A stretch of 64,000 nt of DNA from Candidatus Aminicenantes bacterium UBA1061 (GTDB lineage Bacteria > Acidobacteriota > Aminicenantia > Aminicenantales > Saccharicenantaceae): the NCBI GenBank assembly GCA_002316315.1, contig DCDG01000037.1, positions 96,554-160,553 on the forward strand. Direction: 5' to 3'. Under the pieces are notes generated by a model. That model made no database searches. It was not told the origin of the DNA and saw only the letters and a program-made list of their open reading frames with translations. A program made the translations under genes and the position numbers. How positions within the stretch are numbered: position 1 is the first letter of the stretch; every line of letters begins with the position of its first letter. Positions 1 through 7,822 of this stretch are shown here, piece after piece.

Positions 1-143
1 ATATCTTCATCAGTATAAAGCCGGTAGGAAGACTCTGTCCTTTGTGGAGAAATCAGGTTTAAATCCTCATAATACCTGATGGCCCTTTTGGTCAGGCCAG
101 TTATATTAGAAACCTCTTCTATTCTATAAGTTTTGGTACTCAT
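1..143 (-). CDS. MerR-family transcriptional regulator, N-terminal part
   Basis: The 5' end of a gene that runs off the left edge; 47 codons are visible. The translation starts MSTKTYRIEEVSNITG and continues with TKRAIRYYEDLNL and SYRLYTDED. This is the winged helix-turn-helix of MerR regulators, with the typical R-x-Y-Y-x-x-x-x-L signature and the wing (Y-R-x-Y). The effector domain lies outside the window, so metal, redox or drug specificity cannot be assigned. The gene has its own promoter with an overlapping dyad (165-200), which suggests autoregulation, and it is divergent from yggS. Confidence 0.85.
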   Translation of the reverse strand, partial: MSTKTYRIEEVSNITGLTKRAIRYYEDLNLISPQRTESSYRLYTDED

Positions 144-164
144 GACAGCTGTGTAATTTGAGCT

Positions 165-200
165 ATTTTACTCTAGCTTAACATTAACGTCAAGGTTAAT
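165..200 (-). promoter_or_regulatory. merR promoter with overlapping dyad operator
   Basis: Read on the minus strand: -35 TTGACG (188-193), a 17-bp spacer and -10 TAAAAT (165-170), about 22 bp before the merR start codon. Two dyads cover the -35 and spacer. One is an imperfect 18-bp palindrome at 177-194 (CTTGACGTT/AATGTTAAG on the minus strand). The other is a perfect ATTAAC-N6-GTTAAT at 183-200. MerR proteins bind such dyads between -35 and -10, so this is a likely autoregulatory operator (inference). Confidence 0.6.
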
Positions 201-360
201 CCTAAAAATTAGGCTAAATTCGCTTAAAATCTTAACCAAAACAGATTGGAGATTGAAAATTTTATTACCAGCAGCCAGTTATCAGAAGCTCAATATAATA
301 TAATTTTCTAATAGTTATTTATTTGGGGGCAGGCAGCTTGAATAGAAAACATATAGAATC

Positions 361-389
361 TTGAGTCAATTATTAGCTTTGAGTATAAT
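361..389 (+). promoter_or_regulatory. Sigma-70-type promoter for yggS
   Basis: TTGAGT (361-366), 17-bp spacer, TATAAT (384-389). The start point would be near 396, about 35 nt before the yggS ATG. The surrounding 144-430 stretch is AT-rich and otherwise holds only the merR promoter. Confidence 0.6.
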
Positions 390-430
390 TATCGCCACAG
401 GTATTTAAAGATTAGGCTAGTCGGATTATT

Positions 431-1105
431 ATGAACACTGATTCCTTAGAATACATTCGTGAAAACGTCAAGGCAATTTTACAAGAGCTTACCCCCTCAG
501 TAGAACTGGTAGCCGCAGCCAAACAACAAACGCCGGAAAAAATTATGGCAGCCATTGAAGCTGGGGTGAAAATTATAGGAGAAAACTACATACAGGAAGC
601 TTTAGCCGCTTACCAGGTCATAGGACATCAGGTCAGCTGGTCTTTTATCGGTCATCTTCAGAAAAATAAGGTTAAAAAGGCCGTGCAGATTTTTGACATG
701 ATAGAAACCCTGGATTCACTTGAACTGGCGGAAGAAATCAACAAGAAAGTTGCTCTTCAGGGAAGAATTATGCCCGTCCTGATTGAAGTCAACTCCGGGC
801 ATGAGCCTCAAAAGTTCGGGGTCTTACCTGAAAAAGTGGAAGAGCTGGCCCGGTCAATAGTCGGGTTGCCCAATCTTAAACTCTCCGGTCTGATGACTAT
901 GGGCCCGGCTGAGGGTAACCCGGAAGAGGCCAGACCTTTTTTCCGCCTGACCAAGCAGCTGTTCAATTATCTTCAGAGTCTTAACCTGCCAGGGGCTGAG
1001 CTCCACGTTCTATCTATGGGCATGACTAATTCTTACCGGGTGGCCATAGAGGAAGGAGCAACAAGAGTACGCCTGGGAACAAAACTTTTTGGGCCTCGTC
1101 GGTAA
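431..1105 (+). CDS. yggS: YggS/PLPBP-family pyridoxal phosphate-binding protein
   Basis: Full-length member (224 aa) of the YggS/PROSC family, single-domain PLP-binding proteins shaped like the alanine racemase barrel. They are cytosolic and act in PLP homeostasis rather than in a known catalytic reaction. Visible family marks are the PLP lysine at about K31 (AAAKQQ), GENYIQE (50-56), IGHLQKNK (73-80), the SMGMT phosphate-binding segment (195-199) and RLGTKLFG (214-221). After SMGMT the usual S/D-x-D is replaced by N-S-Y, a mild deviation. A good promoter lies 42 bp upstream, but no strong ribosome-binding site precedes the ATG. The transporter gene follows closely on the same strand, so the two are probably co-transcribed, without an obvious functional link. 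Confidence 0.92.
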   Translation: MNTDSLEYIRENVKAILQELTPSVELVAAAKQQTPEKIMAAIEAGVKIIGENYIQEALAAYQVIGHQVSWSFIGHLQKNKVKKAVQIFDMIETLDSLELAEEINKKVALQGRIMPVLIEVNSGHEPQKFGVLPEKVEELARSIVGLPNLKLSGLMTMGPAEGNPEEARPFFRLTKQLFNYLQSLNLPGAELHVLSMGMTNSYRVAIEEGATRVRLGTKLFGPRR

Positions 1106-1142
1106 ATTTATTGCTTTGATTTTAAATTAATTGAGGTGCTGG

Positions 1143-2519
1143 ATGAAGAAAAGGTGGTTTGTGGTTGTTGGTGCCTTTATTATTCAGATTAGTCTGGGAG
1201 CCATTTATATCTGGAGCGTTTTTCAAACCCCGCTCCTGGCTCATTTCCCAGTCTGGACTGAAAGGCAAGTTACTTTCCCTGCCCAAATTATCCTGGCCTG
1301 CTTTGCTCTGGCCGTCATAATTGCCGGCCAGATTCAGGATAAAGTTGGGCCGCGACCGGTGGCCATGGCCGGCGGTCTGATGCTGGCTGCCGGTTTGATG
1401 CTGGCCAGCCTGACCTCTCATTTCCCGCCGGATAAAGCCCTCTCCTGGTTGATAATCACCTATTCGGTGCTTGGCGGTCTTGGAATCGGCACTGCCTATG
1501 TTTGCCCCCTTGCCACCTGTGTCAAATGGTTTCCAGACAAAAGAGGTTTGATTACCGGTCTGGCCGTGGCTGGCTTCGGAGCTGGAGCTTTCTTTTTTGC
1601 TCCTCTGGCCAAAGGGTTAATAAGTGGAGATTATTATCAGCTTTTGGGAAAAAATCTTTTTCGGCTGCCCGAAGCCGGACTCTTTAACACCTTTTTGATT
1701 TTTGGACTTATTTTTCTCGTCACCATTATTGGTGGAGCTTTTTTGTTGAAAAATCCAGAGCCAGGTTACCGGCCAGCCGGTTGGAATCCACCTCTAGAAC
1801 TGGTTTCTGCTCACAACCAAAGAGTAAATTTCAGTCCTTCGCAGATGCTTCGCACCTGGCAATTCTGGCTCCTCTGGGTTGTTTTTCTGATAGGTTGTGG
1901 CAGTGGCTTGATGGTCATCATGAAAGCTTCTCCTATCTGGCAATCATTGGCATTTGCCAGCCTGAAGGATGGAATTGGCAATATCAGTCTGGGGCAAGTC
2001 GCCTCAGCCGGAGCTTTGGCTGTTTCCATTCTGGCCATTTTTAATTCGCTGGGCAGAATTATCTGGGGCAAAATATCTGATCTGGCTGGACGGCAGCCGT
2101 CCTTACTGGCTATTTTTTTTATTCAGGGATTGACTCTTCTGCTTTTGTCTCAGATGAAAGCTTTTTCCACTTTTTTAACAGGCATTTCGATCATCGGACT
2201 GTGCTTTGGCGGGCTGGTGGCTATCTTGCCGGCTATCACCGCTGACTTTTTTGGGACTGAGCATTACGGAGCGAATTATGGCTGGATATTCAGTGCCTAC
2301 GGAGCGGGCGGCCTTCTCGGCCCTTATTTAGCTGCCCGGCTGATGAAGACCTCAGCTATTGTTAAAGTCAGAGAATTTCACTCCGGCCGGGAAAACCCAG
2401 TTCAAACCATAGTTGTTGGTGATTACCGTCAGGCTTTTATTATGGCTGGTGTGTTCTGCCTGGTGGCAGCTGCGGCTATGTTACTTCTTAAACAACCAAA
2501 AGCTGAAGAAAACCAGTAA
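1143..2519 (+). CDS. MFS transporter, oxalate:formate antiporter (OFA) family
   Basis: Polytopic inner-membrane carrier of about 458 aa with 12 predicted helices. The first helix region (KKRWFVVVGAFIIQISLGAIYIWS split over helix 1) is characteristic of the OFA branch of the major facilitator superfamily. Internal marks include the loop 2-3 segment QDKVGPRPVAMAGG, the GGLGIGTAYVCPLATCVKWFPDKRG-type region after helix 4 and the second-half loop GKISDLAGRQP. The ATG at 1143 is chosen over an in-frame TTG at 1131 because GAGGTG sits just before the ATG and inside the longer version. OFA members move small mono- and dicarboxylates, but the substrate cannot be read from sequence. It follows yggS by 37 bp and is probably in the same transcript. 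Confidence 0.85.
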   Translation: MKKRWFVVVGAFIIQISLGAIYIWSVFQTPLLAHFPVWTERQVTFPAQIILACFALAVIIAGQIQDKVGPRPVAMAGGLMLAAGLMLASLTSHFPPDKALSWLIITYSVLGGLGIGTAYVCPLATCVKWFPDKRGLITGLAVAGFGAGAFFFAPLAKGLISGDYYQLLGKNLFRLPEAGLFNTFLIFGLIFLVTIIGGAFLLKNPEPGYRPAGWNPPLELVSAHNQRVNFSPSQMLRTWQFWLLWVVFLIGCGSGLMVIMKASPIWQSLAFASLKDGIGNISLGQVASAGALAVSILAIFNSLGRIIWGKISDLAGRQPSLLAIFFIQGLTLLLLSQMKAFSTFLTGISIIGLCFGGLVAILPAITADFFGTEHYGANYGWIFSAYGAGGLLGPYLAARLMKTSAIVKVREFHSGRENPVQTIVVGDYRQAFIMAGVFCLVAAAAMLLLKQPKAEENQ

Positions 2520-2595
2520 GTACCTTTTTTGATTTTATTTTCAATTTTCGGGTTCTTGTCACAAATTTATTAAACTTCAGTTTCAGTCTTTTCCT

Positions 2596-2623
2596 GATGA
2601 GAAAGCCTGTTGCTGGCTTCATC
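2596..2623. terminator. Imperfect hairpin between convergent transporter and rmuC genes
   Basis: GATG (2596-2599) and AAGCC (2603-2607) pair with GGCTT (2615-2619) and CATC (2620-2623) around a TGTTGCT loop. No clear U-tract follows on either strand, so a termination role is only suggested by its position between convergent genes. Confidence 0.25.
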
Positions 2624-2670
2624 GCTGAACAGAAACTTTTGATTTGATGTCAATCTTTTGCTAAAAAGAA

Positions 2671-3939
2671 TCAATCTTCTCCAGCTTTGAGTGCCGGTGA
2701 TTCTTCCTTCTCGTCCTTACCCTCATTCTCAACCTCAACCACTTCAGCTTCGGCCTCGAGAACACTGGCTTCCAGCATCTCCGTTTGAACATGTTTTTTG
2801 ATGGTTTCGATCTGACGCAGGGGCTTCTCCAGTTGATTCTTGCGAGTTGAATTTAGAATCTGAAACTCAGACTGGGCTTCATCAATTTTTTTGCCAACTT
2901 TTTCTAAAGATTTAACGAATGCCTGCCATTGCTTATAGAAAGACTCAAGCAGGCCTAAAATCTGGCCTGCGGTGTTCTGCAGGTTGAAATTCTCCATTGC
3001 TTGATAAATAACAGCCAGCACGGCATAAAGCGTGATGGGAGAACAGAGGATCACTTTTTGTTTTAAAGCATCATCCAGAAATTTCGGGTCGCTTTCATGG
3101 ATGAAAGAATAAACCTGTTCGTTAGGGATAAAGACCAGAACATAATCAAGAGTGTCTTTGTCTATATAATTGCGAGTGGTAACTTCTTTAATTCTCGCTC
3201 TGGCATCTTTGAGAAATAGCTGGCGATAGTCTTCCTTCTCTCGCTCAGATGAAGCTTCAAGATAATGGAGGTAGTTGTCCAGCGGGAATTTCACGTCCAT
3301 ATTAATCTTCCGGTCTTGAGGAAGGAAAAAAGTATAATCAGGCCGAGACTCGCCGCCTTCGCTGCTGGCTTGTTTTTGGTAATTTATTCTTTCTTCAAAG
3401 CCTATTAATCTCAGGATATCTTCGGCCATTCTCTCTCCCCACTGGCCCCGAACTCTGGTATTGGACAGTGCCTGCCGCAGTTGATTGTTTGTTTCCTGAA
3501 GTCTTACTGTCTGTTCCAGTGCCAGACGCAGCTGGCTATCAAGCTGGCCAAATTTGGTCGACCGCTCTTTTTCAAAATCGGTGATTAGCTCCCTGAACCT
3601 GATCAGATCAGTTCTTATGCCATCCAGTGTCTGGTCAATCAGCTGCTTTTTCCCTTCGAGTTCTTTTTGACCCGTCTGGGTCTGGCGGCTCAAAACTTCA
3701 TTGGCCAGTTTTAAAAATTCATCGGTATTTTTTTGCAGTGCTTCAAAAGAGAGAGAGCCAAATGCGTCTCGCACCCGGTCGAGAAATATTTCAAGTTCCT
3801 GCGTTTTTTCGGCCTGGGCCTGAGAGACCAGTTTTTGAGCTAATTCCTTATTCTTTTTTTGATAAAAATAATTTATAACCAGAACCAGCAGAGCCCCAAA
3901 AGCAGCTCCAATCACAAAAGAAATGAATAAATTCATCAA
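2671..3939 (-). CDS. rmuC: DNA recombination protein RmuC
   Basis: Membrane-anchored nuclease-like protein (422 aa), associated in E. coli with limiting inversion at short inverted repeats. One N-terminal transmembrane helix (about residues 4-25) is followed by a long Gln/Glu/Leu-rich coiled coil (about 30-170). Then comes the RmuC core with VRGQWGE, ERINYQKQ, RPDYTFFLP and the MDVKFPLDNY motif. The last ~40 residues are strongly acidic (EAEAEVVEVENEGKDEKEE). It lies 90 bp downstream of the fmdB-like gene on the same strand, with AGGAGAAAG before the ATG. Length and motif order are normal for the family apart from the acidic tail. Confidence 0.93.
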   Translation of the reverse strand: MMNLFISFVIGAAFGALLVLVINYFYQKKNKELAQKLVSQAQAEKTQELEIFLDRVRDAFGSLSFEALQKNTDEFLKLANEVLSRQTQTGQKELEGKKQLIDQTLDGIRTDLIRFRELITDFEKERSTKFGQLDSQLRLALEQTVRLQETNNQLRQALSNTRVRGQWGERMAEDILRLIGFEERINYQKQASSEGGESRPDYTFFLPQDRKINMDVKFPLDNYLHYLEASSEREKEDYRQLFLKDARARIKEVTTRNYIDKDTLDYVLVFIPNEQVYSFIHESDPKFLDDALKQKVILCSPITLYAVLAVIYQAMENFNLQNTAGQILGLLESFYKQWQAFVKSLEKVGKKIDEAQSEFQILNSTRKNQLEKPLRQIETIKKHVQTEMLEASVLEAEAEVVEVENEGKDEKEESPALKAGED

Positions 3940-4029
3940 GCTTTCTCCTTTTTACCTTCACGCACACCAATGTTCAATAGATTCCATTCCCGGCTCTGAA
4001 TCGAAAACCAGCCCGGCTAATCAAACTAT

Positions 4030-4485
4030 TTAATCCAGCTCTGCCTCCCCCTCAGAATCGCCCACGTCAGTCGCCTCATAGTCATCATCGGACCCTGGGA
4101 AATAATCATAATCTGAAAAAGACAGGTCGGATTCTTCATCAGACAGTTCCTCACCTGCTTCAGCCTTTTCAGCTTCGGCCATGGCCCGGTCTATTTCTTC
4201 ATCAAAATCAGGACCAAGTTCATCACCCATCTCCCGCCCAAATTTTTTCAACCAGCGAGCCAGGCTTTTAGGATCATTTTCATCCAATTCACCCAACTTC
4301 GAGGGATCAGCCAGACTTTCCAGACGATCTTCCTCCGATTTCAGGATGGCCACCCTCGAGACCAGCCTGACCAGATCTGTTCCGCCACAGTGTTGACAAC
4401 GAGGATCAAATTCACTCTTTATGGATAGAAGAAGGAAGGATGATTTCTGACCGCATTGACGGCAGCGATACTCATAGATAGGCAT
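4030..4485 (-). CDS. FmdB-type zinc-ribbon protein with long acidic tail
   Basis: The first ~45 residues are a classic FmdB/CxxC_CXXC_SSSS zinc ribbon: MPIYEYRC, C8-x2-C11, then C30-x2-C33 and the GGTDLVRLVSR end. FmdB was named for a putative formamidase regulator, but the function of the family is unknown. Unlike the usual 60-110 aa members, this protein (151 aa) carries a tail of about 100 residues rich in Asp, Glu and Ser (for example DEESDLSFSDYD). The tail has no recognisable domain. It may be a protein- or RNA-contact region; that is inference. It is upstream of rmuC on the same strand. Confidence 0.8.
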   Translation of the reverse strand: MPIYEYRCRQCGQKSSFLLLSIKSEFDPRCQHCGGTDLVRLVSRVAILKSEEDRLESLADPSKLGELDENDPKSLARWLKKFGREMGDELGPDFDEEIDRAMAEAEKAEAGEELSDEESDLSFSDYDYFPGSDDDYEATDVGDSEGEAELD

Positions 4486-4522
4486 GGCTCACTTACTCCA
4501 TTTTTTGTCTTTTCTTATATAT

Positions 4523-4551
4523 AATTTATAAAATATTCGCCTTCAGGGCAA
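4523..4551 (-). promoter_or_regulatory. Possible promoter for the fmdB-like gene
   Basis: On the minus strand TTGCCC (4546-4551), 17-bp spacer, TAAATT (4523-4528), about 40 bp before the ATG. The -10 is a weak match, though the region is AT-rich. Confidence 0.35.
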
Positions 4552-4564
4552 TACCTTCCTAAGA

Positions 4565-4975
4565 TGGGGTCGGGCCAGCCGAATTGCTTTGTTTTCAATA
4601 TCTTAATGACATCTATGACTAACCTATCAACTGTCATCATTATGGGACACCCATCGCAATTTTATAACTAATACAATTTCCAACATATAAACAGGCTTTT
4701 ATGCCCTTGCTATTTTCAATTACTCTCGTTCTATATCACTTTTTAAAGGATTATCTCCAGCGCTTTTTTATGAACTACTAATTGAATCAAAGACTCCAAC
4801 CCGTTCTACCCGGGCTCTCCGGGCTTTCTGGAACTCGTTTTTAGATTTGTCAGTCGACTATTGTGGCCAAAGAAAAGTTCACAGGCATAGCGTGGTATCC
4901 TATTGATACTAAAAGAAATCCGCTGGCCCGACCCCATTATTCATAAGAAATCCGCTGGCCCGACCCCATTATTCA
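4565..4975. repeat. Non-coding element bounded by inverted GGGGTCGGGCCAGC repeats (REP/MITE-like)
   Basis: A 15-bp sequence TGGGGTCGGGCCAGC (4565-4579) reappears inverted at 4922-4936 and again at 4954-4968. The ~0.4-kb interior has no ORF of convincing length or codon pattern, is AT-rich and contains a GGGACACCCATC segment. Short conserved GC-rich repeats bounding non-coding DNA are typical of REP/BIME elements mobilised by IS200-like RAYT transposases, or of MITEs. No transposase is present, so the assignment rests on repeat architecture alone. It fills the whole gap between the fmdB-like gene and GH2. Confidence 0.5.
4913..4975. repeat. Tandem 31-bp direct repeat overlapping the GH2 stop codon
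   Basis: Two identical 31-bp copies (4913-4943 and 4945-4975), one base apart, start AAGAAATCCGCTGG and end CCCCATTATTCA. The second copy contains the TAA stop of GH2 (4969-4971) and its last residues. In addition, AAATCCGCT within the copy can pair with AGCGGATTT just inside the GH2 coding end, giving a 9-bp stem at the 3' end of the GH2 message. Confidence 0.85.
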
Positions 4976-6903
4976 ATAGCGGATTTTTGCTGGTTAACCT
5001 TGAAGAAGAAAGCCGGGTCGAATTTTGGTTGGCGGTCAAAACTATAAAGGCCATTAACTTCCTGCTCGATATCATATAGCTGGGTATAGCAAAAGCCGGC
5101 AATTTTTTGATTGAAAAGGAGAGCTTCCGTTAAAGCTTTATAACGCTCCAGAAATTCTTCCGGACTTTTTGGACGGTCACCATAGCCCCAGGCTTTATCG
5201 TCCTGCTGACCTGGATTCCACCAGATACCGCCGTATTCGCTAACAAAATAAGGCTGGCCTTTATAAGGAGTATGGCGTTCCCTGACCCCATTGACAAAAA
5301 CTCTGGGTGGAGTGGCCAGCAGGCCATCATAAGCTTCTTTAAACCTGACCACATTCTGTTCATAATTGTGCGAATCATAAACATCCGGTTCAACCACATG
5401 ATATCCGCCAGAAGCATCAATCATGAGTCTTGTTGGATCGAGAGCTTTTGTCAGGCGGAAGATGCTCTCCATGACCCCAGGATAATTCTGACCCCAGTGC
5501 TCATTAAATGGACACCAGCCAATAATAGCCGGATGGTTGAAGTCGCGTTCAACCGCTTCTAACCACTCAGCTTGAAAGGCAATAAGAGACTCGGGCCGGC
5601 TCAGATCCAGCCCCCAGTCAGCAAATTCTCCCCAGACGATATAGCCCAAGCGATCAGCCCAGTAGAGAAAACGCCGTTCAAAAACCCGCTGATGTAATCT
5701 CGCCCCATCAAAGCCTGCCGCCAGTGAAATCTCTATATCATGGCGCAAAGCCTCATCGGTGGGAGCTGTATAAATTCCCTCCGGGTAAAATCCCTGATCC
5801 AGCACCAGACGCATAAAAAGTGGCTTTTTATTAAAATAAACTCTTTCACCACGCGCTTCTATCTCTCTTAGGCCAAAATAGCCCTGGATTCTATCGATCG
5901 TCGACCCAGCCTCACCGGCTTTTAATTCCAGAGTGAAGTCATAAAGATAAGGCCGCCTCACCTGCCACAGTTTTGGGTTTTTTATTTTGACCGTGAAAGC
6001 CGTTAGCCTGGCGGCCGGCCTTGTTTCTTTGAAGATTATCTTTTGATGATCAATGACGCTTAACGTCAGAGAACCAGTTGCCGACTGCTCATTGAGATAA
6101 ACCTGAATGACGACCTGCTGATTATCAAGGTCAGGATAAACACGGTATCTGTCAATGCTGGTAGCCGGGACTGGTTCCAGCCAGACCGTCTGCCAGATGC
6201 CGGTTGTCCGCCGGTACATGCAGCCATAGGAATAATAGCGTTCGCTTTGCTTGCCGGCCGGCTGACGCCCACTTCGAACATCATCCTGGCATCTTACCAC
6301 CAGGACATTCTCCTGCTGCTGGCAGAAGTCAGTAATATCAAAAGAAAAAGGTGTATAACCGCCGCGGTGAGTTCCAACCTTTTGTCCGTTAATCCAGACG
6401 GTTGTCTCATAATCAGCCGCTTCAAAATTTAATTTGATTCGCTGCCCCTGCCAATTTTCAGGAATGACCAGTGGCCGTTTGTACCAGGCAGCGGCAATAA
6501 AATCAGAAAAGCCAATTCCCGATAACTTACTTTCCGGAGCAAAAGGAACCACAATTTTCAGGTCAAATCCTTCCCCTTGAGGTAAACCCCGTTCCTCGCC
6601 CGAATCAGATAAGTCAAGGGTAAAATCCCACTGGCCGTTAAGATTGAGCCAGGCTGAGCGGCAAAAATCTGGCCTGGGATACTCCGGCCTCGGGATGGAA
6701 GACACTTCCAGCTCTTCTGACGACAGAATTTTAATATTCTCAGCGCCAGAACTATAAGCTGGATGTTTATCAGAAAAATCTTTCTCGCTTTTAGCCAGAA
6801 TCACCGGCGCCAATAATAACAGTCCAGCAATGAGCAAGCTAAAAGCACCCACAAGACCTTTTCTTAACTCATCAACCGGATATAATTTAAATTCATTTCT
6901 CAT
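4969..6903 (-). CDS. Exported glycoside hydrolase family 2 enzyme (beta-galactosidase/glucuronidase-like)
   Basis: 644-aa protein with an N-terminal hydrophobic segment (about 16-36), so exported or anchored. It has the GH2 order: a jelly-roll sugar-binding domain (about 75-245, with SAWLNLNGQWDF and ADYETTVWINGQKVGTHRGGYTPF), an immunoglobulin-like domain (about 250-345) and a TIM barrel (about 350-640). Family-consistent catalytic residues are the acid/base E468 in FNEHWGQ and the nucleophile E556 in VSEYGG. It probably hydrolyses beta-linked sugars from plant or algal glycans or glycoconjugates; the exact sugar is unknown. The C-terminal accessory domains of LacZ are absent. The stop codon lies inside a tandem repeat, so the last residues (KSAIE) may derive from the repeat element. 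Confidence 0.9.
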   Translation of the reverse strand: MRNEFKLYPVDELRKGLVGAFSLLIAGLLLLAPVILAKSEKDFSDKHPAYSSGAENIKILSSEELEVSSIPRPEYPRPDFCRSAWLNLNGQWDFTLDLSDSGEERGLPQGEGFDLKIVVPFAPESKLSGIGFSDFIAAAWYKRPLVIPENWQGQRIKLNFEAADYETTVWINGQKVGTHRGGYTPFSFDITDFCQQQENVLVVRCQDDVRSGRQPAGKQSERYYSYGCMYRRTTGIWQTVWLEPVPATSIDRYRVYPDLDNQQVVIQVYLNEQSATGSLTLSVIDHQKIIFKETRPAARLTAFTVKIKNPKLWQVRRPYLYDFTLELKAGEAGSTIDRIQGYFGLREIEARGERVYFNKKPLFMRLVLDQGFYPEGIYTAPTDEALRHDIEISLAAGFDGARLHQRVFERRFLYWADRLGYIVWGEFADWGLDLSRPESLIAFQAEWLEAVERDFNHPAIIGWCPFNEHWGQNYPGVMESIFRLTKALDPTRLMIDASGGYHVVEPDVYDSHNYEQNVVRFKEAYDGLLATPPRVFVNGVRERHTPYKGQPYFVSEYGGIWWNPGQQDDKAWGYGDRPKSPEEFLERYKALTEALLFNQKIAGFCYTQLYDIEQEVNGLYSFDRQPKFDPAFFFKVNQQKSAIE

Positions 6904-6975
6904 TTTCCCTCCTGATTAAATTCGTCCCTGGTTTAAAATATTTAAAGTCAAAAATCATTTAAAAAGCCTTCATCT

Positions 6976-7653
6976 TCAGCTGGCCACGAGAATTATCTGA
7001 AAGTTTGTTTCGGTCTTTTTCACCATTAGCCCTTTAGCTTTTAGACAATTTCCAACTTCTTCTATTCCTACCGGTGAAACTTCGTGTTCATCGCCTTCCA
7101 GCCGGTGAATTTCAGCCATCATAGCCAGACCCACCTGATTAAAATCACTGACAATGAGCTTTCCGGCTGGAGCCAGCACTCGCCGCAGCTCACCTATCAC
7201 CTGATAAGGATTTTTTAGATGATGAATCAGATTAACAGCAAAAATCACATCGAAAGAACCATCCGGGAAAGAGAGCTTTTCTCCATTTTCCTGCCTGAGT
7301 TCGACCAGGTTCGTCAGATGATTGGCTTCCAGATTCTGCCGTGCAAACTCCAGCTGGTCAGCCGACTGATCAAAACTTACCAATCTGTAGCCTGACCTGG
7401 CCAGGTTGACAGCTAAATGTCCTCGGCCGGTTCCTGCCTCTAAAATCCGCCCGGCCAGCGGCTTTGCTGCCTGAACGACCGCCAGCCTTTCCCGGTCGAG
7501 GTCATAACCGAACTTTGCCTGAAGTTCTTTTCTTCTGGCTATATTTGACAAAACCTGGTCAGTTTCTTCCCTATCTTTTAGTTTCATTACTTGATCCAGC
7601 CCTTCCTGGTATTGGTTTTTCTTCTGCTCTGGAGAATTTTGGAGATTTTCCAT
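6976..7653 (-). CDS. Class I SAM-dependent methyltransferase
   Basis: 225 aa. It carries the Rossmann-fold SAM motifs of the Methyltransf_11/UbiE group: motif I EAGTGRGH (72-79), an acidic SAM-ribose residue in VSFDQS (about 93-98), and FDVIFAVNLIHHLKNP with ELRRVLAPAGKLIVSDFN. The N-terminal ~50 residues are Lys/Glu-rich and helical. The substrate cannot be assigned; members act on quinones, lipids or small molecules. It sits 72 bp upstream of GH2 on the same strand and could share its transcript, but no functional tie is evident. The 169 bp between it and acd show no clear feature. Confidence 0.8.
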   Translation of the reverse strand: MENLQNSPEQKKNQYQEGLDQVMKLKDREETDQVLSNIARRKELQAKFGYDLDRERLAVVQAAKPLAGRILEAGTGRGHLAVNLARSGYRLVSFDQSADQLEFARQNLEANHLTNLVELRQENGEKLSFPDGSFDVIFAVNLIHHLKNPYQVIGELRRVLAPAGKLIVSDFNQVGLAMMAEIHRLEGDEHEVSPVGIEEVGNCLKAKGLMVKKTETNFQIILVAS

Positions 7654-7822
7654 GAATCATGGCTATCTCCCGAAGTCTGGCCAACAGGCAAATTAAAGAG
7701 TAAAAGAGATTTTCCCGGTCGTCAACTACCAGGTATAACCTGTGTTGCCACGAGTCAAGCAACTTCACTTTATGCCCTTTTTCTGTGAAAACAGCTGGTG
7801 TCCAAAGCTGGCCCCAGGCTAT

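Noticed and set aside
4580..4910. Transposase remnant inside the repeat-bounded element
   Set aside because: No frame longer than a few dozen codons and no IS200, DDE or RAYT motif could be read on either strand.
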